From NCBI RefSeq assembly GCF_018131015.1, contig NZ_JAFCJJ010000011.1:124001-188000 (forward strand): DNA of 64,000 nt, in the 5' to 3' direction. The position numbers and the translations under genes were made by a program. The notes under the pieces were generated by a model, which had not been told where the DNA came from, made no database searches, and was given only the letters and a program-made list of their open reading frames with translations. Source of the stretch: Bradyrhizobium diazoefficiens. GTDB taxonomy: Bacteria > Pseudomonadota > Alphaproteobacteria > Rhizobiales > Xanthobacteraceae. Shown here one piece after another: positions 52,688-60,216 of the stretch; positions within the stretch are counted from its first letter, which is position 1; each line of letters opens with the position of its first letter.

Positions 52688-53604
52688 TGATAGTGGATCC
52701 TGCGATCGAGATAGCCGAACTTGATCAGTGCGACGGCGCTCAGCAGGATCAGCAGCACCACTGTCAGGGTCGCCGCGTAGGACGAATCCTGGAACGTGAA
52801 GGCGACTTCGTAGATGTAATAGAGCAGCAGCGTGCTGGCGTTGTTCGGGCCGCCCTTGGTCATGATGACGAGGTGGTCGACGAGCTTGAAGGAGTTGATC
52901 ACCGCGTTGATCGCCACGAACAGCGTGGTCGGCATCAGCAGCGGGAACGTGATCCGCCGGAAAATGTACCAGCGGCTCGCGCCCTCGATGGAGGCGGCCT
53001 CGTCGAGATCCGGCGAGAGCTGCTGGAGCGCGGCGAGGTAGAAGATCATGAAGAAGCCGGCTTCCTTCCAGATCACCATCACGATCAGGCAGCCCATCAC
53101 CGTGGAGGGATCGCCGAGCCAGTTCCAGCCGCCGAGACCAAACAGGCTGCGCAGCTGGTCGAGCGCCCCGTAATCCGGCGTGTAGAAGAACAGCCAGATA
53201 TTGGCGACCGCGATCATCGGCAGCACGGTCGGGGTGAAGTAGGCGAGGCGCAGAAAGCCGCGGCCGCGCATGTTGCGGTTGACCCAGATCGCCATGAGCA
53301 GCGCAAGCGCGATCGAGGTCGGGATGGTGCCGAGCGCGAACCAGAAATTGTTGATCAGCGCTTTCCAGAAGATCGGATCGGCCGCCATCGCCTGATAGCT
53401 GTCGAGGCCGACGAAGACCTCGGTGCCGTTCCGCCTGGTGATGAACAACGAATGCCGGATCGTCGCCAGGATCGGCCAATGGGTGAAGGCGACGAGCAGC
53501 ACCGCCGCCGGCAACAACAGCAACCACGCGTTCACGGCATTCCACCACGCCTGCGATCCGGCGCGGCGTTCGGCAACGGGCGGTGAGACGGCGGCGTCGG
53601 TCAT
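52684..53604 (-). CDS. Carbohydrate ABC transporter permease (UgpA/MalF-like)
   Basis: This 306-residue inner-membrane permease has six helices, with the EAA loop LSPDLDEAASIEGASRWYIF and the ending seen in MalF/UgpA relatives. The N-terminal tail is hydrophilic. It lies 46 bases after the binding-protein gene and overlaps the second permease. Together with the ATPase it would form the membrane channel. Confidence 0.95.
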   Translation of the reverse strand: MTDAAVSPPVAERRAGSQAWWNAVNAWLLLLPAAVLLVAFTHWPILATIRHSLFITRRNGTEVFVGLDSYQAMAADPIFWKALINNFWFALGTIPTSIALALLMAIWVNRNMRGRGFLRLAYFTPTVLPMIAVANIWLFFYTPDYGALDQLRSLFGLGGWNWLGDPSTVMGCLIVMVIWKEAGFFMIFYLAALQQLSPDLDEAASIEGASRWYIFRRITFPLLMPTTLFVAINAVINSFKLVDHLVIMTKGGPNNASTLLLYYIYEVAFTFQDSSYAATLTVVLLILLSAVALIKFGYLDRRIHYQ

Positions 53605-53650
53605 GCTTCAGGCGGCGGGATGGCGGCGAACCGCCATTCCGCCGCTTCCT

Positions 53651-54928
53651 CTACTTCGAGGCGCGCAGCACGCGGTCGGACTGCGCCTGCGCGGCGGCAA
53701 GGGCCTCCTGCGGCTTCTGCGAGCCGGTGACTGCGGCCTGCACGGCGTCGTTCACGAACTTGTAGATGCGGCCGTTGTCATGAACGGAGAGCTCCGGCAC
53801 CGCATATTCCAGCTGATCGCGGGCAACGGTCGCCGCCGGAAAGCCCTTGGCGTAATCCTTCATCGCCTTGGTCTTGTAGGCGGCCGGCGACACGGCGACG
53901 TAGCCGGTCTTCATGCTCCACTCCGCCGCGCGCTCCGGCGCCGTCATCCACTGGATGAACTTGACGGCGGCCTTCTGCTGCTCGGGCGAGGCGTTCTTGA
54001 AGATGTAGAAGCTGCCGCCGCCGGTCGGCGAGCCCCGTCGCTCCTTGGCCGGAAGCATGGCGACACCGAACGGGAATTTTGCGGCGTCCTTGACCGCCGT
54101 GAGGTTACCGGTGGTGTGCCACATCATCGCCGTCTTGCCTTCGAGGAAGTCGGTGCGGAGCGTCGCCCAGTCGATGCTGCCCGTCGGCATGACGTTGTGC
54201 TTGCGCGACAGGTCGACCCAGTAATCGAGCGCGGCGACCGTCTTCGGCGCGGTGAAATAGACCTCGGTGCCGGCCTCGTTCATCATCTTCTGGCCGTTCT
54301 GGATCGCCAGCGCCTGCAGCATCCAATAGCCGTAGCCGGTCGTGGGGATCTCGACGCCCCAGCGCGTGGTGTTGCCGGAGCCGTCCTTCTTGATCAGCTT
54401 CTTCGACATCTCGGTCATTTCGTCCCAGGACGCCGGCGCCTTCTCCGGATCGAGGCCGGCCTCCTTGAAGGCCTCCTTGTTCCAGTACAGCACGATGGTC
54501 GAGCGCTGGAACGGGATGCTCCAGGTCTTGCCGTCGATCTGGCCGTTGGCCATGAAGGCCGGATAGAAATCCTTGAACCACGCCGTGTCGCTGACGAGAC
54601 TGTCGAACGGCACGATGGCGTTCTCGTCCATCAGCGTGAAGACGTCGGTCGACAGCAGCACCGACAGTTGCGGCGGCTGGCCGCCCTTCATCGCCGTCAT
54701 CGCCTTGGTCATGGTGTCCGTATAGTTGCCGGCATAGACCGCCGTCACCTTGATGTCGGAATTATCCTTCTCGAAACGCGCGACCATGTCGTCGATGATC
54801 TTGGTGACGGGGCCGCCGACCGCGACCGGATAGTACATGGTCAGATCCACCGCTGCCGCCGGACGGGCCGCAGCAACGGAAAGCGCCGTGAATGCGGCCG
54901 CCATCAACACTGTTCGTCGCGCAAACAT
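53651..54928 (-). CDS. Extracellular solute-binding protein (UgpB-like)
   Basis: This 425-residue periplasmic family-1 binding protein starts at 54928 (AAGGAG 6 bases upstream). It has a Sec signal (MFARRTVLMAAAFTALSVAA). The mature part shows family features: VDLTMYYPVAVGGPVTKIID, TWSIPFQRSTIVLYWNKEAF and GGGSFYIFKNASPEQQKAAV. UgpB binds glycerol-3-phosphate or glycerophosphodiesters; the fit here is by operon and similarity, not by identified ligand residues. It lies between the ATPase and permease genes. Confidence 0.92.
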   Translation of the reverse strand: MFARRTVLMAAAFTALSVAAARPAAAVDLTMYYPVAVGGPVTKIIDDMVARFEKDNSDIKVTAVYAGNYTDTMTKAMTAMKGGQPPQLSVLLSTDVFTLMDENAIVPFDSLVSDTAWFKDFYPAFMANGQIDGKTWSIPFQRSTIVLYWNKEAFKEAGLDPEKAPASWDEMTEMSKKLIKKDGSGNTTRWGVEIPTTGYGYWMLQALAIQNGQKMMNEAGTEVYFTAPKTVAALDYWVDLSRKHNVMPTGSIDWATLRTDFLEGKTAMMWHTTGNLTAVKDAAKFPFGVAMLPAKERRGSPTGGGSFYIFKNASPEQQKAAVKFIQWMTAPERAAEWSMKTGYVAVSPAAYKTKAMKDYAKGFPAATVARDQLEYAVPELSVHDNGRIYKFVNDAVQAAVTGSQKPQEALAAAQAQSDRVLRASK

Positions 54929-54972
54929 TTTGGTCTCCTTCGTTATCTCTTCCGACCGTGCTGTCGCCGCCA

Positions 54973-55992
54973 TCATTGGCCCGATGCCGCCAGCCGGTCT
55001 TCCTTGACGATGTTGTCCAAGCGGGCTTCCGAGGCGGGATCGAACCGGTGTTCGTGATCCGCGTCCCAGGCAATGGGGAGGTTATCGCCAGGCGAAACCT
55101 TGCTAAAACCGTCGAGCCGCACCGAGATGGGCTGCCCATCGAACTCGCACAGCACGATGCTGTCGGCGCCGAGATGCTCGACGGCCTTGACGCGAACGAC
55201 GTGATCGCCGCCCGATACGATGCGGATGTGCTCGGGCCTGACGCCGATGAGCCGGTCGCCCTGGCGCAGGAGGTTCATCGGCGGCGTGCCGATGAACCGT
55301 GCCGTGAACGCCGTGGCGGGACGATTGTAGAGCTCCTCCGGCGCACCGTTCTGCTCGATGCGGCCGTCGCGCATCAGCACGACACGGTCGGCCATGGTCA
55401 TGGCTTCGGTCTGGTCGTGGGTGACGTAGACCATGGTCATGCCGAGGCGCTGCTGCAGCGCGCGAATCTCGGTCCGCATCTCGTGGCGCAGCTTGGCATC
55501 GAGGTTCGAGAGCGGCTCGTCCATCAGGCAGACCCGTGCTTCCGCGATGATGGCACGCCCCAGCGCCACACGCTGGCGCTGGCCGCCGGACAATTGCGAC
55601 GGCTTTCGTTCGAGCAGATGGCCGAGGTCGACGATGTCGGCGACGCGCTTCAGCCGCGCGTCGCGCTCGGCGCGCGACACGCCCCGCACGCGCAGGCCGA
55701 ACACGATGTTCTCGGCAACGCTCAAATGGGGAAACAGCGCGTAGGACTGAAAGACCATCGAGATCTTTCGCTGCGCGGGATTGAGATGGGTCACGTCGAC
55801 GCCACCGATCGTGATGGTGCCGGCATCCGTCTCCTCGAGGCCCGCGATCAGCCGCAACGTCGTCGATTTCCCGCACCCCGAGGGGCCGAGAAGCACCAGC
55901 AGCGAGCCCTCATCGGCCGTCAGGCTGACGTCGTCGACGGCGCGCATCGGCCCCCAGTGCTTGGAGACGTGGCTCAGCGTGATCGCCGACAT
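54973..55992 (-). CDS. ugpC: ABC transporter ATPase (UgpC/MalK-like)
   Basis: This is a 339-residue ATPase. Walker A is GPSGCGKSTT, the signature is LSGGQRQRVALGRAI, Walker B is VCLMDEPLSNLDAK, and the H-loop is VYVTHDQTEAMT. A C-terminal regulatory OB domain follows (FIGTPPMNLL marks its start), typical of CUT1 ATPases. It is the first gene of the operon, opposite the GlpR-like regulator. The substrate is probably a sugar or glycerol phosphate. Confidence 0.92.
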   Translation of the reverse strand: MSAITLSHVSKHWGPMRAVDDVSLTADEGSLLVLLGPSGCGKSTTLRLIAGLEETDAGTITIGGVDVTHLNPAQRKISMVFQSYALFPHLSVAENIVFGLRVRGVSRAERDARLKRVADIVDLGHLLERKPSQLSGGQRQRVALGRAIIAEARVCLMDEPLSNLDAKLRHEMRTEIRALQQRLGMTMVYVTHDQTEAMTMADRVVLMRDGRIEQNGAPEELYNRPATAFTARFIGTPPMNLLRQGDRLIGVRPEHIRIVSGGDHVVRVKAVEHLGADSIVLCEFDGQPISVRLDGFSKVSPGDNLPIAWDADHEHRFDPASEARLDNIVKEDRLAASGQ

Positions 55993-56154
55993 GGCCGGTT
56001 CGCCTTCGATCGCGGTGATCTGCGCAAGGCATCGCCGCGCAAACGCGACGGGCCCCGCTGACGCGGAGCAGTGCCAGGTCGGTCACGACATGCCGACCGA
56101 TCCATCCGTCTCCCCCCTCTGGCCACGCCAAACTCACCTGCGTAGCGATTATTG

Positions 56155-56190
56155 TGTTCATATGAACATAGTATGACACCATATGAAATA
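56155..56190. promoter_or_regulatory. Two candidate GlpR/DeoR operators
   Basis: TGTTCATATGAACA at 56155-56168 is a perfect 14-bp palindrome resembling GlpR sites (TGTTCG...CGAACA). A second copy of the core, CATATGAAAT, lies at 56180-56189, with centres 21 bases apart, two helical turns. Both lie in the 250-base gap between ugpC and the regulator gene. Confidence 0.65.
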
Positions 56191-56242
56191 GAAATTTGCT
56201 CCAATCATCTTCGAATGATACTTTAGGTGGCACGGAGAGCCA

Positions 56243-57007
56243 ATGCTCAACACCCCCACCGAACGTCAGGCCCACATTCTCGAGATCGTGCGAGGCGAAG
56301 GCTTCGCCTCGATTGAACATCTTGCGACCCGCTTCGACGTCACCCAGCAGACCATTCGCCGCGTCGTGAATGCGCTGTGCGACCAGGGGCTGCTTCGCCG
56401 GATCCATGGCGGTGTCAGCCTGCCCGTCCAGAACCAGAATCTCGCCTATGGCAGCAGGCAGGGATTGAATGCCGAGGCCAAGCGGCGCATCGCGCTTGCG
56501 ACCGCGCGGTTCATTCCCGACGGAGCCTCGCTCATGATCGGACTTGGCACGACGCCCGAATATGTCGCGCAGGCGCTCTCCCATCGCGGGGATCTGCGGG
56601 TGATCACCAACAATCTGAACGTGGCCGCGGCATTCGCGCAGAATCCCGACGTGGAAATATCGATCGCCGGCGGCACGCTCCGCCCGCTCGATCGCGATAT
56701 CGTCGGCGAAGCGGCCGCGCGCTTCTTCGCGGGCTTCAGAGCGGACTACGGCATCTTCGGCGTCGGCGGCGTCGACCAGGACGGCACGCTGCTGGATTTC
56801 CACGCCGGCGAAGTCCAGGCGCGCCAGTCCATCGTTGCCAATTCGCGCACGGCGGTGCTGGTCGCCGACACGACCAAGTTCGGCCGCAACGCGAGCGTGC
56901 GCGGCGGTCATCTCGACGATTGTCACCATCTCTTCACGGACGGGCTGCTGCCGCCAGCCTTTGCGTCGATCGCAGCCAAATACGGCGATCGCCTTCATGG
57001 GCCGTGA
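56243..57007 (+). CDS. DeoR/GlpR-family transcriptional regulator
   Basis: This 254-residue repressor has an N-terminal winged helix (RQAHILEIVRGEGFASIEHL and VTQQTIRRVVNALCDQGLLR) and a C-terminal sugar-phosphate-binding domain (GASLMIGLGTTPEYVAQALS, DYGIFGVGGVDQDGTLLDFH). It is divergent from the Ugp-like operon, next to two GlpR-type sites, and likely represses it and itself until glycerol-3-phosphate or a similar phosphate binds. The ATG is preceded by GGAGAG. Confidence 0.93.
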   Translation: MLNTPTERQAHILEIVRGEGFASIEHLATRFDVTQQTIRRVVNALCDQGLLRRIHGGVSLPVQNQNLAYGSRQGLNAEAKRRIALATARFIPDGASLMIGLGTTPEYVAQALSHRGDLRVITNNLNVAAAFAQNPDVEISIAGGTLRPLDRDIVGEAAARFFAGFRADYGIFGVGGVDQDGTLLDFHAGEVQARQSIVANSRTAVLVADTTKFGRNASVRGGHLDDCHHLFTDGLLPPAFASIAAKYGDRLHGP

Positions 57008-57119
57008 GATGCTCGCGCAAATGTCGAGGGTCCCGGCTGATTGCTTGTGGCGATGCTGGCCCTCGGTGGCCGGCGGCCGATCTCGCCGGGCCTGTCAAAC
57101 AGCAGACGCGCACGGCGAG

Positions 57120-57350
57120 CTATTCCGCCTTCTTGATTCTCTTTGCGAGGTGCCCATTTTTGTGGTCGTGAACCAGCTGGTTTAGGGATGTCTCATTAAG
57201 ATGCTGGAGCACTTCATCCAGCTTTGCCGTCTCCGGGTGGCCGGCGGCAAAGGTGTTGCCGTAAATCTTGCGCAGTGTGCGAATGAGGGTGTTACCGTAC
57301 TTCTTGCTGATCTCACCGTTCTTGTCCCGGTAGCGGTCTTCGACGGACAT
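57120..57350 (-). CDS. Small hypothetical protein
   Basis: This is a 76-residue soluble, highly charged protein (MSVEDRYRDKNGEISKKYGN and TLIRTLRKIYGNTF) with a helical C-terminal part ending AKRIKKAE. GGGAGG lies 5-6 bases before the ATG. I recall similar unnamed proteins in Bradyrhizobium. It is the last clean gene before the decayed island. Confidence 0.65.
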   Translation of the reverse strand: MSVEDRYRDKNGEISKKYGNTLIRTLRKIYGNTFAAGHPETAKLDEVLQHLNETSLNQLVHDHKNGHLAKRIKKAE

Positions 57351-58017
57351 CGCAGCCCTCCCTTATGTTTTTTGCTCGCTCGCGCAGCCTAACGTCGTTA
57401 GGTCGGCAGCATCAACGCTTTCGCAGACAAATCGCAGGGCTAGCGCAGCGCACAAGGCGGGCGATGCCTGGGAGCGCAGACGCGCCTTCGCGTCCTCGCG
57501 GCCGCATTCGCCCGAGCTTTGCTTTGTCGTTCCGCCCGCCAAAACCAAGAGGGCGCAGGGAAGGCCGGGTGCTGACCTCGCACCCGCGATCTGCTGCGCA
57601 GTAGGCACGCGCAGAAGAACGCACAGCAGCATACAGGTGATGCCAATCACTCGGCCTTCCCTGCGCGATGGTCGGACGGCTTATGCCGCGCTCTCCCGGG
57701 AGCCGAATTCCTTCTGGCCTCCCTCGCCTTCACGGAAGTCACCGGCAATCGCGCCGGTTGACGCAACTGCCGCATCCGCGAAAACTTGGCCGTAGCGACG
57801 ACGGCCAGGACCACACGACTATATTTTGGCATTCGGTGAAACACGCCGAAACTAGGAAAGCGCTTTAAAACAAGCACTTTTCGACCACCCTGATGCGGGC
57901 TGTTTCAGCGGGCTTCGCCAAATTTAGGGCCCGGCCCTAAGGCCTTCAGCGTCCGCACGACAACTGAAAGCCTCAACGCCGAGCCCTTTGGTCCCAAGCC
58001 TTAGGAGCCGAAACCAC
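57351..58017. other. Gene-poor island border with inverted repeat
   Basis: No reliable gene is seen. A minus-strand frame over 57363-57650 spells AQQIAGARSAPGLPCALLVL, a sequence often seen as spurious short ORFs within repetitive Bradyrhizobium intergenic DNA (from memory), so it is treated as non-coding. TTAGGGCC/GGCCCTAA at 57924-57940 is an inverted repeat around a single base, 78 bases before the integrase stub, and may be part of a promoter or att region. Confidence 0.5.
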
Positions 58018-58140
58018 ATGGATACTATTGTTGTCCCCGCCCCCGCCGGCAAGCGGGGCCGCAACAGCAGCGTCATCCTGACCGACCGCATGTGCGAGAA
58101 GCGGGTCGCCAAACGGACCAAGTTCTACGACCGCAAAATG
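58018..58140 (+). pseudogene. N-terminal stub of a tyrosine-type integrase
   Basis: The ATG at 58018 (TAGGAG upstream) begins MDTIVVPAPAGKRGRNSSVI and continues LTDRMCEKRVAKRTKFYDRK. This matches the N-terminal arm-binding region of integrases common in Bradyrhizobium islands. After DRK the sequence no longer resembles an integrase and stops at 58215; the catalytic domain (R...HxxR...Y) is absent. It marks an old integration event. The start region and ribosome site remain intact. Confidence 0.65.
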
Positions 58141-58164
58141 CGGCGACGCAATATCGGAAGGCCG

Positions 58165-58284
58165 CTAGGCACATATCCAAATGATAACCAGCGTTATCGG
58201 CAGGCTGATACCTAGTGCGCCGCCGATCACCAACGCGAATGCAGAAAGCAAATTCCCATCAGGTTGTGCCGCTCGGTCGGACAT
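58165..58284 (-). CDS. 39-residue single-span membrane protein
   Basis: The frame encodes MSDRAAQPDGNLLSAFALVI followed by a glycine-rich hydrophobic helix ending IIWICA. GGAG lies 9 bases before the ATG. The sequence looks like other short rhizobial membrane proteins. It covers the region just past the integrase stub, on the other strand, which suggests the integrase was cut by insertion or deletion here. Confidence 0.55.
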   Translation of the reverse strand: MSDRAAQPDGNLLSAFALVIGGALGISLPITLVIIWICA

Positions 58285-58399
58285 AGCCCGTTACTCCATC
58301 GAGCTGCCCCGAGCGGAGGCTGAACGCTTATGGTTAAGAAAAGGTTAATCCGCATTTTTCTTAGCGAATGGCGGAACTTATGCGGCTGCGCGATCTTCC

Positions 58400-58550
58400 T
58401 TGTCCTCACCGGGATCTCGATCTTGAGCGGGTCGTCCGGCAATACGCGCTGCAACGCCTTGGCCTGGTCCTACGGCGCGCGCATCCACTCGTCGCGCTCC
58501 TCATCGGTGGCCAGGATCACCGGCATGACCTTCGGATGGATCTGGGCGGT
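58400..58550 (-). pseudogene. Remnant of SRAP (YedK/HMCES-like) peptidase gene with stop codon
   Basis: The frame reads TAQIHPKVMPVILATDEERD then EWMRAP, a TAG at 58472-58470, and DQAKALQRVLPDDPLKIEIP. This is the C-terminal end of SOS response-associated peptidases, where MRAPW...ALxLQRPLPD is usual; the Trp codon has become TAG. The N-terminal catalytic Cys region is missing. It is a clear relic; the intact protein would shield abasic DNA sites. Confidence 0.6.
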
Positions 58551-58719
58551 TAGCCATCTCTGTCGTGAAAAGGCGTTGTGGTGATGCGCTGGCAGGCTGG
58601 CACTTAAAGACGCGCACGGCCTTGCGATTGGCGATCCGCGGCAATTTTCCTAGCGGTATCATTTCGCGCTCGCATTTCTCGCAAGCAGGAGGTCGCTGAG
58701 CATCGTCGCGTGGTGGCAT
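58550..58719 (-). pseudogene. Frameshifted small zinc-ribbon protein
   Basis: From the ATG at 58719 the frame reads MPPRDDAQRPPACEKCEREM and IPLGKLPRIANRKAVRVFKC. After VFKCQP another frame continues CQRITTTPFHDRDG to a stop at 58550. Joined, it gives the second CxxC of a zinc ribbon, as in short Bradyrhizobium proteins I recall. The 170 bases are one short, with the break near 58593-58598. As it stands, the second CxxC pair is lost. Confidence 0.55.
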
Positions 58720-58960
58720 GGCAACCGGTCGAATACGCAATCCGCGAGCGCAGGACACTTGGGGAATTTACGGAGAAGGTCCCATACAAAAGTTGTGCGC
58801 GCTTTCACGGCGGGCCGCCTGTGCGCGGTGGCGGCGGCATGCCCCAGCGCATCAGCACCATCTCGCGCTTCCGCCGCCTGCTCAGTCGCCACGCGGACGG
58901 AAGCCCCGTAGATGCTCTCGCGAGATTTGGTGGCCGCCGGGCACAATCGGCCAAGGCGGC

Positions 58961-59383
58961 TCACAACGGCCTTACGCGCTTTTCGAGACCGAACGTGGCA
59001 ATTTCTGGCGGCGGCGCTCCCGCCATGCGCTGAACCTTATGGTCAGCCAGTTGAATGACATTGGACGGAACGACCGGCGGATCGGCAATGACGGGCGCGG
59101 GAAGTACGACAGGCGTAAGCACCGGTTCGGCCAACGGCGCTTCGATCTCCAATAGAAAATAACGGCCCTCCAGCGTGATCTGCCACCCGTCGGGGTCTCG
59201 CAGGACGTAGCCGCTGGAGAAAATGTTCAATTCCGGCACGCGTGCAGCCAGCCGTCTCATTCTTTGAGACCAATCTGTCCCGCTGCAAGTCAGGATTGCA
59301 ACGTAGCGTTTCAGGTCCGCAATCGATGCCCGCCCTTCAGGGTGGGCCGCCAATACTTTCAAAACTGTGATCTGAAAACTCAC
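58961..59383 (-). CDS. Hypothetical winged-helix-like protein
   Basis: This is a 140-residue protein starting at a GTG (VSFQITVLKVLAAHPEGRAS). The N-terminal half looks like a winged helix (ASIADLKRYVAILTCSGTDW, RMRRLAARVPELNIFSSGYV, LRDPDGWQITLEGRYFLLEI), and the C-terminal half is Pro/Val-rich. Relatives recalled from rhizobial islands begin at this point. The frame is open to 59605, where an ATG overlaps the upstream gene's stop, so a longer form is possible. Confidence 0.55.
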   Translation of the reverse strand: MSFQITVLKVLAAHPEGRASIADLKRYVAILTCSGTDWSQRMRRLAARVPELNIFSSGYVLRDPDGWQITLEGRYFLLEIEAPLAEPVLTPVVLPAPVIADPPVVPSNVIQLADHKVQRMAGAPPPEIATFGLEKRVRPL

Positions 59384-59553
59384 GCTACGCCCCGCCAACA
59401 CAACAGGAACCGCAACTGAACATGACGGTGATGCTACTCCTGTGTGAGCTTGGGTCCATCTGTTGCGGTCATAAACCAAGGCCGCTTCCGCCGATTTCTG
59501 GCTGTGCGCGATATATTTGCAACAAGGATGGAAGGCGACCTCGGCGTCGGTCA

Positions 59554-60070
59554 TCATTTCTCGTCCAGCGGCGGCTCGTTCCACTCGTCCGCCTTGACGA
59601 GACACGCCGCCGCTATCTCGCGCCTGATCTGATCCACGACCACGTCGATGCCGCGCCGGACCTGCATGTCACGCGAGCCACACCGCGCCGCCATGCCGGA
59701 CAGATGCGTCAGCGTGATGCCAGCCATCTGGTCGATCAGCGCATCGACATCCTCGCGCAGCACCAGCTTGCGCTGCTTCTCCATCATCTTGATCTGCAAC
59801 AGCTCGGTCTTTGCCTTGGCGTGCTCCGCGTCAGCCTCACTGCGTGGCGACTGCCGCCGCTCGCGCCGCAGGTAGCGGAGGTAGGCAACGCGGCTCCGGC
59901 TCGAGCGGGAAGCCGTCACCTTGGCGCTGGATCATGCCTTCAGATTCGAGGTTGCAGATGTAGGCTTGGGTGCAATCGAGGTGCAACGCCAATGCCGACG
60001 CGCTGACGGTCGCGGGCTTTCTGGATTGCGGTCGAGCGACGGGCTTGGCAGGCGCGACGGTCTCTGTCAT
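59554..60070 (-). pseudogene. Frameshifted terminase small-subunit (Nu1)-like gene
   Basis: The first frame (from 60070) reads VSASALALHLDCTQAYICNL and ESEGMIQRQGDGFPLE, a helix-turn-helix start. The second frame continues SRVAYLRYLRRERRQSPRSE, then KAKTELLQIKMMEKQRKLVL, to a stop at 59554. Joined, it resembles phage terminase small subunits of the Nu1 type. Its 517 bases contain one extra; the switch is near 59895 in CCGG. It is either an error or a decayed prophage gene. The N-terminal part also occurs as a second, truncated copy near 63.5 kb. Confidence 0.6.
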
Positions 60071-60131
60071 CAGCGTCGTTCTGCTGCGTCGCCGCAGGAC
60101 AGCTTACCTCCGCTTTGGCGTCATAGCCGAC
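59941..60131 (-). repeat. Direct repeat copy A (terminase-like gene start and leader)
   Basis: This segment, holding the first 40 or so codons of the Nu1-like gene and its leader, matches copy B at 63465-63660 in the same orientation. Shared blocks include GCGGTCGAG, GGCGCGACGGTCTC, GTCATCAGCGTC, CTGCTGCGTCGCCGCAGGA and CATAGCCGAC. Identity by eye is about 75-80 per cent. The two copies bracket a 3.3-kb segment with the regulator and decarboxylase. Confidence 0.65.
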
Positions 60132-60216
60132 ATGCCTAGACTTGCCTCTGGCCAACACTCACCCATTCAGGAGGGGCCGTCCTCAAGGTGTTCCTAAGAC
60201 ACCGATGGAGCGTGGC

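Noticed and set aside
55910..56998. 362-residue minus-strand ORF over the GlpR-like gene
   Set aside because: It is antisense to a clear DeoR/GlpR-family gene and crosses its operator region; no domain is present.
57363..57650. 95-residue minus-strand ORF with AQQIAGARSAPGLPCALL
   Set aside because: I recall this sequence as a repeated non-coding or misannotated stretch in Bradyrhizobium; there is no ribosome site and composition is odd.
57840..58017. tRNA gene as integration site for the integrase stub
   Set aside because: No cloverleaf or T-loop GTTCGA-type sequence could be made out next to the stub.
58659..58964. 101-residue minus-strand ORF
   Set aside because: It overlaps the zinc-ribbon gene in another frame, has no recognised family and lacks a ribosome site.
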